DNA of 6,706 nucleotides from Acidimicrobiaceae bacterium (lineage in GTDB: Bacteria; Actinomycetota; Acidimicrobiia; Acidimicrobiales; Ilumatobacteraceae): positions 1-6,706 of the forward strand of contig DMQJ01000535.1 of NCBI GenBank assembly GCA_003455715.1, in the 5' to 3' direction. A model generated the notes under the pieces. It made no database searches, was not told where the DNA came from, and saw nothing but the letters and a program-made list of their open reading frames with translations. Both the position numbers and the translations under genes were made by a program. Shown here piece by piece: positions 1-6,205 of this stretch (its first letter is position 1; each line of letters begins with the position of its first letter).

Positions 1-1
1 G

Positions 2-199
2 GGCGGGCGGCTGCAGCCCGGGGAGACGGTGCCCGTGCCCGACGCACCCCACGTGCACCTGTTCGTCGCGCTGGGCGAGGGCAGCCTCGACGGCACGTCG
101 CTCGTGCAGGGCGACGCCGCACGTCTCACACATGCAGGGACGCCCGGGTTCACTGCCGGCGAGAAAGGTGCTGAACTGTTGGTATGGGCCACGGAGTAG
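2..199 (+). CDS. Pirin family protein, C-terminal part (5' end outside window)
   Basis: Codons starting at position 2 read 65 residues to a TAG stop at 197-199; the start lies outside the window. The fragment begins GGRLQPGETVPVPDAP, continues HVHLFVALGEGSLDG and ends AELLVWATE. This is the pattern of the C-terminal cupin barrel of bacterial pirins: an 'L.pGe.v.vpdap..hlfVa.G...l.g' strand pair and a closing 'eeLLvw' strand. Pirins are cytoplasmic bicupin proteins; the N-terminal barrel carries the iron-binding residues, so the active site cannot be judged here. Some members show quercetin dioxygenase activity and others act as regulators; this fragment does not say which. The last 16 bases overlap the start of the VOC gene, so the two are probably co-transcribed. 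The family call rests on remembered sequence style over a short stretch. Confidence 0.75.
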   Translation, partial: GGRLQPGETVPVPDAPHVHLFVALGEGSLDGTSLVQGDAARLTHAGTPGFTAGEKGAELLVWATE

Positions 200-693
200 G
201 CGAACCACGACGAAGCGAACTGACGGCACAGCGCGAGCAGTTGGCCGACCGCTACCTCAAAGCAAGGCACGAACGACCGGCCAGCACGGCGCGAGGCGTC
301 CACCACGCCGCGCACATCTGCAGCGACGTGGAGACCACGATCCGCTTCTACGACGGCCTCCTCGGCTTCCCGCTCATCGAGATGTTCGAGAACCGCGACT
401 ACGAAGGCAGCACCCACTTCTTCTTCGACATCGGAGAGGGCAACTGCCTCGCCTACTTCGACCTGCCGGGCCTCGACATCGCCCCGTACCAGGAGGTGTT
501 GGGTGGTCATCACCACCTCGCCATCTCCATGGAGCGGGCGCAGTGGGAGGCCGCGCGAGCCCGTCTTGATGAGGCAGGCATCGAGTACGCCCACGTCGAC
601 GGGTCGTCGCTGTACTTCCGCGGCCCCGACGGCGAGCGGCTCGAGCTCATCAGCGACCCGCTGCGGGAGATGTACGGCAAGCCTGTGGGCTGA
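184..693 (+). CDS. VOC family protein (glyoxalase / extradiol dioxygenase fold)
   Basis: A 169-residue protein. A charged, probably helical N-terminal extension (about residues 11-31) precedes the two beta-alpha-beta-beta-beta units of the vicinal oxygen chelate fold (about 38-95 and 107-158). Visible marks are VHHAAHICSD (39-48), YDGLLGFPL (56-64), HHHLAISM (109-116) and FRGPDGERLELI (145-156). By alignment to the family pattern, H41, H111 and E154 are likely metal ligands; the fourth is unclear near 89-93. VOC enzymes include glyoxalase I, dioxygenases, epimerases and resistance proteins, and the substrate cannot be named. The ATG at 184 lies inside the upstream pirin gene (16-base overlap). 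A GAGAAAGG purine stretch at 161-168 is rather far upstream, so reinitiation after the pirin stop is plausible. A TTG at 241 is an alternative start, but it would remove most of the N-terminal helix. Confidence 0.88.
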   Translation: MGHGVGEPRRSELTAQREQLADRYLKARHERPASTARGVHHAAHICSDVETTIRFYDGLLGFPLIEMFENRDYEGSTHFFFDIGEGNCLAYFDLPGLDIAPYQEVLGGHHHLAISMERAQWEAARARLDEAGIEYAHVDGSSLYFRGPDGERLELISDPLREMYGKPVG

Positions 694-721
694 CCGAAGC
701 GACGGGTGTGACTTCGGGCAC

Positions 722-733
722 TACAGTCGGCGC
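722..733 (+). promoter_or_regulatory. Candidate -10 box for a leaderless acyl-CoA synthetase transcript
   Basis: TACAGT at 722-727 fits the actinobacterial TAnnnT -10 pattern and is followed by exactly six bases before the ATG at 734. Transcription would then begin at or next to the A of the start codon. No Shine-Dalgarno sequence is visible in the 40-base gap, which supports this reading. A -35 box is poor: the region around 699-704 is GCGACG. Confidence 0.55.
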
Positions 734-2359
734 ATGGAATTCCACTTCGCCACCGTCTGGGAAACGATTGCCGACGCGATGCCCGAGCGCACCGCCGTCG
801 TCCACGCCGATCGCCGCTACACCTGGGCCGAGTACGACCAGCGGGCCGCCCGTCTGGCCGCGGCCTACACCGCCGCCGGGCTCGGGCCCGACTCGAAGAT
901 CGGCCTGTACCTCTACAACGGCAACGAGTACCTCGAGGCCCACTTCGCCGGGTTCAAGATGCGCGGCGTGCCCATCAACGTCAACTACCGCTACCTCGAC
1001 GAAGAGCTGGTGTACCTCCTCGACAACGCCGACGCCGAGGCGCTGGTGTTCCACTCGTCGCTGGCCGACCGGGTGGCCCGCATCCGCGAGCGCCTGCCCA
1101 AGCTGCGCCTGTTGGTGGAGGTGATCGACGGCGACACGAGCGGCACGGTGCCCGGCGCCGTGGAGTACGAAGCCACCCTGGCCGCGCACGATCCCATGCC
1201 GCGCATCGCGCGTGAGGAGACCGACATCTACATGCTCTACACCGGTGGCACCACCGGCATGCCCAAGGGCGTGATGTACCAGATGGGCGACCTCACACGG
1301 GCTTTCACGCTGATGGGCCTGCCGATGCTCGGCATTACCCCGCCCGCCGATGCAGCCGGCGTCGCCGCTGTGGTGAAGGAAACGGTCGAAGCCGGCGGCG
1401 GGCTGGTGTCGATGCCCTGCGCACCACTCATGCACGGCACCGGCATCTGGCTCGGGGCGATGATCCCGCAACTCACCGGGGCCACCGTGGTCACGCTGCA
1501 GTCGCGTTCGCTCGACCCCGACGAGGTGTGGAGCACCGCCCAGGCCGAGACCGTCACCAACATGACCATCGTCGGCGACTCGTTCGCCAAGCCCCTGCTG
1601 CGCGCTTACGACGCCGCCGCGGCGGCAGGCACGCCGTACGACCTGTCGGGCCTGCGCATGCTCATCTCCTCGGGCGTGATGTGGACCGCCGAGGTGAAAG
1701 AGCAGATTCTCGACCGGCTCGAGCACCTCGTGCTGCTCGACGCCATGGGCTCCAGCGAGGGCTCGATGGGCAGCAGCATCTCGATGAAGGGCATCCCGCC
1801 GAGCACCGCCAAGTTCACCCAAACTCCCACCACCAAGGTGTTCACCGACGACGACCGCGAGGTGCTGCCCGGCTCGGGCGAGACCGGCATGGTGGCCGCT
1901 GGCGGCATGGTGCCGGTGGGCTACTACAAAGACCCCGAGAAGTCGGCCCGCACGTTCCGCACCATCAACGGCGAACGCTATTCGTTCCCCGGCGACATGG
2001 CGATGGTGGCCGAAGACGGCAGCCTCATCCTGCTCGGCCGCGGCAGCCAGGTGATCAACTCGGGTGGCGAGAAGATCTTCCCCGAGGAGGTCGAGGAAGC
2101 AGCCAAGCGGGTGCCCGGCATCGTCGACTGCTTGGTGGTGGGCATCGACGACGAGAAGTTCGGCCAAGCCGTCACCGCAGTGTGCTCGGTGGCCGACGGC
2201 GCCGCGGTCGATGCGACAGCCGTGATCGCCGGGGTGAAGGAGCAACTCGCCAGCTACAAGGCGCCCAAGCACGTGGTGTTCGTGGCCAGCGTGCCGCGCG
2301 CCCCCAACGGCAAAGCCGACTACAAGACCGCCAAGCAGCTCGCCGCCGACCTGCTCTAG
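734..2359 (+). CDS. AMP-forming acyl-CoA synthetase (FadD-type, ANL superfamily)
   Basis: A 541-residue cytoplasmic or membrane-associated enzyme that activates a carboxylic acid with ATP to an acyl-AMP and then transfers it to CoA. The ATP P-loop motif TGGTTGMPKG is at 170-179. The A5 motif DAMGSSEG (336-343) carries the Mg-site glutamate E342, and the A7 motif PGD ends at D421. The hinge/A8 region GRGSQVINSGGEKIFPEEVE spans 435-454, and the catalytic A10 lysine K527 sits in PNGKADY. Length and all core motifs are normal, so it should be active. NVNYRY (82-87) and the GRGSQ form of A8 resemble the mycobacterial FadD17/FadD19-like group that activates long-chain or steroid side-chain acids; this is inference and does not fix the substrate. 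The frame is open upstream to 503, but that extension overlaps the VOC gene in another frame. The ATG at 734 begins the conserved N-terminus and lies just after a -10 box. It ends converging on the HNH gene. Confidence 0.95.
   Translation: MEFHFATVWETIADAMPERTAVVHADRRYTWAEYDQRAARLAAAYTAAGLGPDSKIGLYLYNGNEYLEAHFAGFKMRGVPINVNYRYLDEELVYLLDNADAEALVFHSSLADRVARIRERLPKLRLLVEVIDGDTSGTVPGAVEYEATLAAHDPMPRIAREETDIYMLYTGGTTGMPKGVMYQMGDLTRAFTLMGLPMLGITPPADAAGVAAVVKETVEAGGGLVSMPCAPLMHGTGIWLGAMIPQLTGATVVTLQSRSLDPDEVWSTAQAETVTNMTIVGDSFAKPLLRAYDAAAAAGTPYDLSGLRMLISSGVMWTAEVKEQILDRLEHLVLLDAMGSSEGSMGSSISMKGIPPSTAKFTQTPTTKVFTDDDREVLPGSGETGMVAAGGMVPVGYYKDPEKSARTFRTINGERYSFPGDMAMVAEDGSLILLGRGSQVINSGGEKIFPEEVEEAAKRVPGIVDCLVVGIDDEKFGQAVTAVCSVADGAAVDATAVIAGVKEQLASYKAPKHVVFVASVPRAPNGKADYKTAKQLAADLL
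2356..2359. other. CTAG palindrome giving the stop codons of two converging genes
   Basis: The bases CTAG are their own reverse complement. The plus-strand acyl-CoA synthetase ends with TAG at 2357-2359, and the minus-strand HNH gene ends with TAG read from 2358 to 2356. The coding regions therefore overlap by four bases and there is no space for an intergenic terminator. Transcripts from both sides must run into the opposite gene or end inside coding sequence. Confidence 0.9.
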
Positions 2360-3579
2360 GCCGCGGTGGGGTCGATGTCGTGGTAGTGGACGTGGACCCA
2401 GCGCCAGCGGATGGTGGCGGGCACGTCGGGTGGCCCTTCGGCCGATGGTGACAGTGCCGGTAGGGGTGGTCCGTGGAGGTGTTGGTGCCGGTTGTGGGTG
2501 GTGCACAGCACCCTGCCGTTGCCGGGGCCGGTGACCCCACCCTGGGCCCACGGGACGATGTGGTCGATGTCGCTGCGCAGGTCGGTGGCCGGCACCGGGC
2601 ACCCCGACTCGTGCTGGCAGCGTCGATCACGTATCTGGATGGCCCGGCGGAGGCGGCCGGTGAACGTGCGTTGTTTCGACACACCGACCAGCCGGTGTCG
2701 TTCGTCGAACAGGAACGACTCGACCAACGCTGTCCCCAGATGCGGCACCAGTTCTTCAGGGGTGATCACATGCCCTGAAGCCAACTCGCACAAGCGGGCG
2801 ACGGTGGCATCGCCGATGATCACCTGAAACAGGGGTCGCCCACTGGTGCCGGTAGCGCCGTTGGAACGTTGCGCCATGCGGAGTAGCGCGGCGGCGCGTT
2901 GTTGGGCGATTGGCCGGTCGACACCGTTCGCTTGGTCTTCGAGGCGGATGTCGCGCACCAGCCGGTCGAGTTCGTTGCAGAACACCTCGGCATCCACCGG
3001 ACTGAGATGCCCGCGGAGGGTGAGTTCGCCGGTGTCGCGTGACCGTGACGTCTCCACCTCCGACCGCACAGGACGCTTGGTGTCGCCAAGTTCGTCATCG
3101 ACATGGTCGGCCCAATAGCGGACCAGCTTGCGAGCATCCGCAAACAACGACAGCCCCACACAGGCTTCGACCAACACCGCTTCATCGCGTTGGAACAGCG
3201 GCCAGCGGGCCTCGGTGGCATAGCGGCAGAACAAGTCGACATGATCCATCGACAACCGGCCCTCCAACACCGCCGCCCGCACCAACGGCATCCCCGACAG
3301 CTTCGCTGCCCGACCCAACTCGCCCGCCACCACGTGATGACACCGACGCACCCGGTTCGCCAGAGCAAGACCTGCAGTGCGCGCACGCGACGATCGCCAC
3401 ACACCCTCGACCTCCCACACATGCAACGGCACAGCGCTGGCGGCCGCCAACCGCGACGCCTCCACCTGCAACCCCACCACCAGCCCCTCCAACCCGGCAG
3501 CGTCCAACACCGACACATCGGCCGCGGCCAACCTGTCGACCACCCCTCGCAACTCGCCCAACAACCCCTCGACATCCAT
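2356..3579 (-). CDS. DUF222 / HNH endonuclease signature protein (13E12 repeat family)
   Basis: A 407-residue protein with the usual two-part architecture of the actinobacterial 13E12 family. A helical DUF222 region covers about 15-270, and a C-terminal HNH nuclease domain about 310-370. The HNH core is DIDHIVPW (337-344) with D339 and H340, then N354, then LCTTHNRHQH (358-367). C321, C327 and C359, together with H362 or H365, look like a zinc-binding set. The short tail RWRWVHVHYHDIDP is also familiar in this family. These genes are often multi-copy in actinobacterial genomes; their biological role is not established, though mobile or DNA-repair roles have been proposed. Codon use is odd: nine of the first ten leucines are TTG and five of the first seven glycines GGG, unlike the CTC/CTG/GGC habit of the neighbours. 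This suggests separate ancestry. The ATG at 3579 is seven bases after a TACGGT box. Confidence 0.93.
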   Translation of the reverse strand: MDVEGLLGELRGVVDRLAAADVSVLDAAGLEGLVVGLQVEASRLAAASAVPLHVWEVEGVWRSSRARTAGLALANRVRRCHHVVAGELGRAAKLSGMPLVRAAVLEGRLSMDHVDLFCRYATEARWPLFQRDEAVLVEACVGLSLFADARKLVRYWADHVDDELGDTKRPVRSEVETSRSRDTGELTLRGHLSPVDAEVFCNELDRLVRDIRLEDQANGVDRPIAQQRAAALLRMAQRSNGATGTSGRPLFQVIIGDATVARLCELASGHVITPEELVPHLGTALVESFLFDERHRLVGVSKQRTFTGRLRRAIQIRDRRCQHESGCPVPATDLRSDIDHIVPWAQGGVTGPGNGRVLCTTHNRHQHLHGPPLPALSPSAEGPPDVPATIRWRWVHVHYHDIDPTAA

Positions 3580-3592
3580 ACGAACAACCGTA
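3580..3592 (-). promoter_or_regulatory. Candidate -10 box for leaderless HNH gene transcript
   Basis: On the minus strand TACGGT (3592 to 3587) is followed by seven bases and then the ATG at 3579. No ribosome site is visible. The hexamer is identical to the one ahead of the phosphotransferase gene. A weak -35 candidate, TCTTAC (3616 to 3611), lies 18 bases upstream. This would let the HNH gene be transcribed on its own although it follows the hydrolase gene by only 44 bases. Confidence 0.5.
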
Positions 3593-3600
3593 CGCCAGGG

Positions 3601-3609
3601 GTGTCACAC
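3601..3609. repeat. Short inverted repeat GTGTCACAC between hydrolase and HNH genes
   Basis: GTGT-C-ACAC is a perfect inverted repeat. It lies between the possible -35 and -10 elements of the HNH gene, where a dimeric repressor could bind. At four bases per arm it could easily occur by chance, and no regulator gene is nearby, so an operator role is only a guess. Confidence 0.2.
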
Positions 3610-3623
3610 AGTAAGACGAGCGC

Positions 3624-4385
3624 TCAGCTCCGAAGCTTCTCGGTGAAGAACTCGAGCACTCGTTGCACGCTGGCTTCGTCGCGCTGTTCGGTGAGCACCG
3701 AGTGGTCGCGTGGCGACGAACTGGGCAGTTCCACGGCGAGGAACGCATCGCCCAACAACTCGCGCAGCGAGTCGAACCGGGTGCCCACCAGCTTGTCGCC
3801 CGTGTACCGCAGGCCCAGCACCTGGCAGCCTTCGGCGGCGCGGCGGGCGATGGCCAGTCGGTCGTCGGGCGACAGGTTGAGGTCGGCCGAGCGAGCCACC
3901 TTCTTCTTGCCGATACCGGCGGCGAACGGCAGCGACGGCTGGCTCAGCACCGGCGCCACCATGATGTCGTCGACCATCATCGCCAGCGCGAAGCCACCGC
4001 TGAAGCACATCCCCAGCGCACCGACGCCCGGCCCGCCGACCTCGTCGTGCAGGTTGCGAGCCAGCGCCCGCAGGAACCCGATGACGGGCGACGTCTCGTT
4101 GAGCGCCCAGAACGTGAACTCCTTCGACACGCACACCTTGGCCATCGACGACGCCAAGTACGGGCCCGACACCTCACGGCCAGGGGTGCCCACCAGCGAC
4201 GGCATCAGCACCGTGAACCCGGCATCGACCACGTCGTTGGCGAACTGGGCGACCTTCGGCGTGATGCCAGGTACCTCATGGATGATCACCACACCCGGCC
4301 CCGTTCCTCGCCGAAACACATCGCGGGTGAGCCCCGCCGCGGTGAACGTCGACTGCACCCAACCGTCGAGCACGTCGGCACTCAC
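3624..4385 (-). CDS. Dienelactone hydrolase family protein (alpha/beta hydrolase)
   Basis: A 253-residue cytoplasmic alpha/beta hydrolase, close to the usual family length. After a short N-terminal strand it shows VVIIHEVPGITP (32-43), with E37 matching the glutamate that interacts with the cysteine in dienelactone hydrolase. GMCFSGGFAL (125-134) contains the nucleophile C127 in a G-x-C-x-G elbow. D197 in YTGDK and H228 in PRDHSVL complete a Cys-Asp-His triad. The best-known members open dienelactone in chlorocatechol breakdown, but most homologues have unknown ester or lactone substrates, so no specific reaction is claimed. The GTG start at 4385 overlaps the TGA stop of the phosphotransferase (GTGA), with GGAGG five bases upstream. 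The pair is thus translationally coupled, hinting that the hydrolase acts on a product or related metabolite of the kinase. The frame is open further upstream, but that part lies over the kinase gene. Confidence 0.92.
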   Translation of the reverse strand: MSADVLDGWVQSTFTAAGLTRDVFRRGTGPGVVIIHEVPGITPKVAQFANDVVDAGFTVLMPSLVGTPGREVSGPYLASSMAKVCVSKEFTFWALNETSPVIGFLRALARNLHDEVGGPGVGALGMCFSGGFALAMMVDDIMVAPVLSQPSLPFAAGIGKKKVARSADLNLSPDDRLAIARRAAEGCQVLGLRYTGDKLVGTRFDSLRELLGDAFLAVELPSSSPRDHSVLTEQRDEASVQRVLEFFTEKLRS

Positions 4386-5404
4386 GACAGCCTCCGCACT
4401 GCCGCCAACGCACGTTCGGCCAGGCCCTCGGTGCCCACCTTGAACGAGGTGAGATCGACACCTTCCTGGTTGCCCATGGCGCCGTGGAGATATCGGGCGT
4501 ACACGCCTTCGCTGATGACTGCCAGACGCCAGCAACTGAACGCCACGTAGTAGTCGATGTCACTCAGGTCGCGACCCGTGCGAGTGGCGTAGCGCTCGAG
4601 CAGCGATGCGTAGGAGGGGAATCCGCCGGCTGGCGTGGGATCGTTGGCACGGATGTTGGCGGCCTCGCCGTCGTACCAGTACACCCCGAGGTAGCCGACG
4701 TCGGCCAGCGGGTCGCCCAGCGTGCACAACTCCCAGTCGAGCACCGCGGCCACCCGGCCGGCGTGCACGTCGGTGAGACAGTTGCCGAACCGGTAGTCGC
4801 CGTGAGCGATCGACACACCCTGCTGCACCGGCATGCGTTCGCGCAGACGGCGAGCGACCTCGTCGATGGCGGGCAACTCGCGCGTCTTGGAGTTCTCCCA
4901 CTGGGTGCTCCAGCGCTTCACCTGTCGCTCCACGTAGCCCTCGCGCTTGGCCAGGTCGCCGAGCCCGACGGCATCGACATCCACCGCGTGCAGGTCGGCC
5001 AGCACGTCGATGAGGTGGTGGGCGGCCGTCACCCGCAACTCCGGGGCCAGAGCGGCGGCCTTCTCGGGGCTGTCGAGCACCACACCGTCGACGAAGCCCA
5101 TCACATAGAACGGAGCGCCGTTCACTTCGACGTCGTTGCACACGCCGAGGGCCGGTGGCACCGGCACCCCGGTGGTGCCCACGGCGGCGATAATGCGGTG
5201 CTCGCGAGCCATGTCGTGAGCGGTGGCCAACACATGGCCGAGCGGCGGGCGCCGCAGCACGAACTGCTGCCCGTCGGCACCGACGACTCGGAAGGTGAGG
5301 TTGGAGCGGCCGCCGGCGATGAGGTGGAAGGTGAACGGCGCCACCGCCCCTTCGATGTTGTCGGTCAGCCAGCGGGAAACGCGTTCGATGTCGATGCCCT
5401 GCAC
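4382..5404 (-). CDS. Phosphotransferase family protein, ACAD10/11 kinase-domain type (APH fold)
   Basis: A 340-residue protein with the aminoglycoside-phosphotransferase/kinase-like fold. Visible parts are a glycine-rich loop AGGRSNLTFRV (30-40), VLRRPPLGHVLATAHDMAREHRII (split across 49-72), FYVMGFVDG (99-107), catalytic HGDYRFGN (201-208) with D203 and N208, and metal-binding LDWELCTLGDPLADVGYL from 222, with D223. These match the kinase half of human ACAD10/ACAD11, for example the RQ..W and H-G-D-x-R-x-x-N blocks, and the bacterial LvaA type. Such enzymes phosphorylate hydroxyacyl-CoA intermediates; drug modification is unlikely. The dehydrogenase half present in ACAD11 is absent here and no separate dehydrogenase gene is in view. 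The GTG at 5404 precedes the conserved QGIDIERV; longer in-frame extensions run antisense through the ABC ATPase and look like family-external noise. The stop overlaps the hydrolase start. Confidence 0.93.
   Translation of the reverse strand: MQGIDIERVSRWLTDNIEGAVAPFTFHLIAGGRSNLTFRVVGADGQQFVLRRPPLGHVLATAHDMAREHRIIAAVGTTGVPVPPALGVCNDVEVNGAPFYVMGFVDGVVLDSPEKAAALAPELRVTAAHHLIDVLADLHAVDVDAVGLGDLAKREGYVERQVKRWSTQWENSKTRELPAIDEVARRLRERMPVQQGVSIAHGDYRFGNCLTDVHAGRVAAVLDWELCTLGDPLADVGYLGVYWYDGEAANIRANDPTPAGGFPSYASLLERYATRTGRDLSDIDYYVAFSCWRLAVISEGVYARYLHGAMGNQEGVDLTSFKVGTEGLAERALAAVRRLS
4391..4395 (-). promoter_or_regulatory. Ribosome binding site deciding the hydrolase start
   Basis: GGAGG on the minus strand, five bases before the GTG at 4385, lies inside the last codons of the phosphotransferase gene. 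It is the clearest Shine-Dalgarno site in the window and fixes the GTG of the GTGA overlap as the hydrolase start. Confidence 0.75.
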
Positions 5405-5449
5405 GGCAGGAGACCGTAGCCCCTCCTCCCCTCCTGCTAGACAGCCGAG
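5405..5449. promoter_or_regulatory. 45-base divergent promoter region between kinase operon and ABC transporter
   Basis: Both flanking genes start with GTG and neither has a conventional ribosome site at ideal distance. On the minus strand TACGGT (5418 to 5413) stands eight bases before the kinase GTG. On the plus strand TAGACA (5438-5443), preceded by TGC as in an extended -10, stands six bases before the GTG at 5450. The two candidate promoters face away from each other, and each -35 region would fall close to or within the other's -10 area. Polymerase binding at one is therefore likely to affect the other. No convincing TTGACA-like -35 is seen for either. Confidence 0.45.
5420..5434 (-). 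other. G-rich tract, possible two-layer G-quadruplex
   Basis: The minus strand reads GGAGGGGAGGAGGGG: four runs of two to four G separated by single A bases. This fits a two-tetrad quadruplex with one-base loops. It resembles a ribosome site but ends 15 bases before the kinase GTG, which is too far for normal use. It lies between the two divergent -10 boxes. Formation in the cell is unproven. Confidence 0.35.
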
Positions 5450-6205
5450 GTGGACACGGTGGTGGAAGCCCAGCACGTGGGCAAGCGGTTCGGCACCAAG
5501 GTGGCGGTGGGGGCCGTCGACCTGGCCATTCCGCAGCGCGCCTTCTTCGGCCTGGTCGGCCCCAACGGCGCAGGCAAGACCACCCTCATGCGGATGATGG
5601 TGGGGCTGCTGCGGCCCGACGCTGGCAACGTGCGCATCCTCGACCGGTGGGTGTGGCCCGACCCTGCCCCCGTGAAAGACATCATCGGCGTGCTGCCCGA
5701 CGACCTCCGGCTCTTCGAACGCCTCACGGGCCGCGAGCTCCTCACCTACCTCGGTCTGCTGCGCGACCTGCCACGCACCACGGTCGACGAACGCACCGCC
5801 GACCTCCTCCGCACCCTCGGCCTCGAAGCCGACGGCAACACCCTGGTGGCCGACTACAGCACGGGTATGCGCAAGAAGGTGGCACTCGCCGCGGCACTGC
5901 TGCACGCGCCCAAGGTGCTGTTCCTCGACGAACCGTTCGAGAGCGTCGACCCGATCTCCGCTCGTGTCATCACCGAGGTGCTGGGTCACTACCGCGAGCG
6001 GGGCGGCACCGTCGTGTTCTCCAGCCATGTGATGGACACCGTGGAACGGCTGTGCGACCACGTCGCGATCATCAACGCGGGGTCCATCGCCCGCAGCGGC
6101 ACGCTCGACGAGGTGCGTCAGGGCCAACGACTCGACGACGCGTTCGCCGATGCCGTGGGTGCCCCGCTGCACTCCACGGGCGAACTCGGGTGGCTGCAGG
6201 GATGA
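5450..6205 (+). CDS. ABC transporter ATP-binding protein
   Basis: A 251-residue cytoplasmic ATPase that powers the membrane partner encoded next. Walker A is GPNGAGKTT (37-45). The signature is YSTGMRKKV (136-144), a usual variant of LSGGQ in exporter-type ATPases. Walker B is VLFLDEPFESVDP (156-168) with E161 as catalytic base, and the switch histidine is H193 in SSH. The Q-loop position reads GVLPDDLRLFERLTG (80-94), so aspartate stands where glutamine is usual; this also occurs in related ABC-2-like ATPases. The substrate cannot be inferred. The start is ambiguous: GTG at 5450 fits a leaderless message, while GTG at 5459 or 5462 would use GAGG at 5447-5450 as ribosome site. The protein would differ by only three or four residues. 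The stop overlaps the permease ATG in ATGA. Confidence 0.95.
   Translation: MDTVVEAQHVGKRFGTKVAVGAVDLAIPQRAFFGLVGPNGAGKTTLMRMMVGLLRPDAGNVRILDRWVWPDPAPVKDIIGVLPDDLRLFERLTGRELLTYLGLLRDLPRTTVDERTADLLRTLGLEADGNTLVADYSTGMRKKVALAAALLHAPKVLFLDEPFESVDPISARVITEVLGHYRERGGTVVFSSHVMDTVERLCDHVAIINAGSIARSGTLDEVRQGQRLDDAFADAVGAPLHSTGELGWLQG

Noticed and set aside
503..733. Upstream extension of the acyl-CoA synthetase frame to 503
   Set aside because: It overlaps the VOC gene in a different frame, reads as serine- and arginine-rich shadow sequence, and would skip the promoter-like TACAGT. The ATG at 734 starts the conserved domain.
650..2602. 650-codon open frame on the minus strand opposite the acyl-CoA synthetase
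   Set aside because: Its translation is rich in H, G, V and A with no recognisable domain, and it mirrors the synthetase codons. It is the usual antisense shadow in high-GC DNA; the plus-strand frame carries every ANL motif.
2356..3579. HNH gene as part of a defence island or restriction system
   Set aside because: No methyltransferase, helicase, toxin-antitoxin pair or other defence gene lies nearby, and the DUF222 architecture is a common standalone actinobacterial family.
3103..4443. 446-codon open frame on the plus strand opposite the HNH and hydrolase genes
   Set aside because: It spans two unrelated minus-strand genes, is rich in S, T, P and R, and shows no domain. The minus-strand genes have intact catalytic motifs.
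4382..5404. Reading the phosphotransferase as an aminoglycoside resistance gene
   Set aside because: The fold is shared, but the LRRPPLGHVLATAHDMAREHR and LDWELCTLGDPLADVG blocks are those of the ACAD10/11 kinase family, and the neighbours are metabolic.
5405..6172. N-terminal extension of the phosphotransferase frame to an ATG at 6172
   Set aside because: The extra 256 residues lie antisense to the ABC ATPase and are low-complexity. The family N-terminus begins at QGIDIERV just after the GTG at 5404, where a -10 box also sits.
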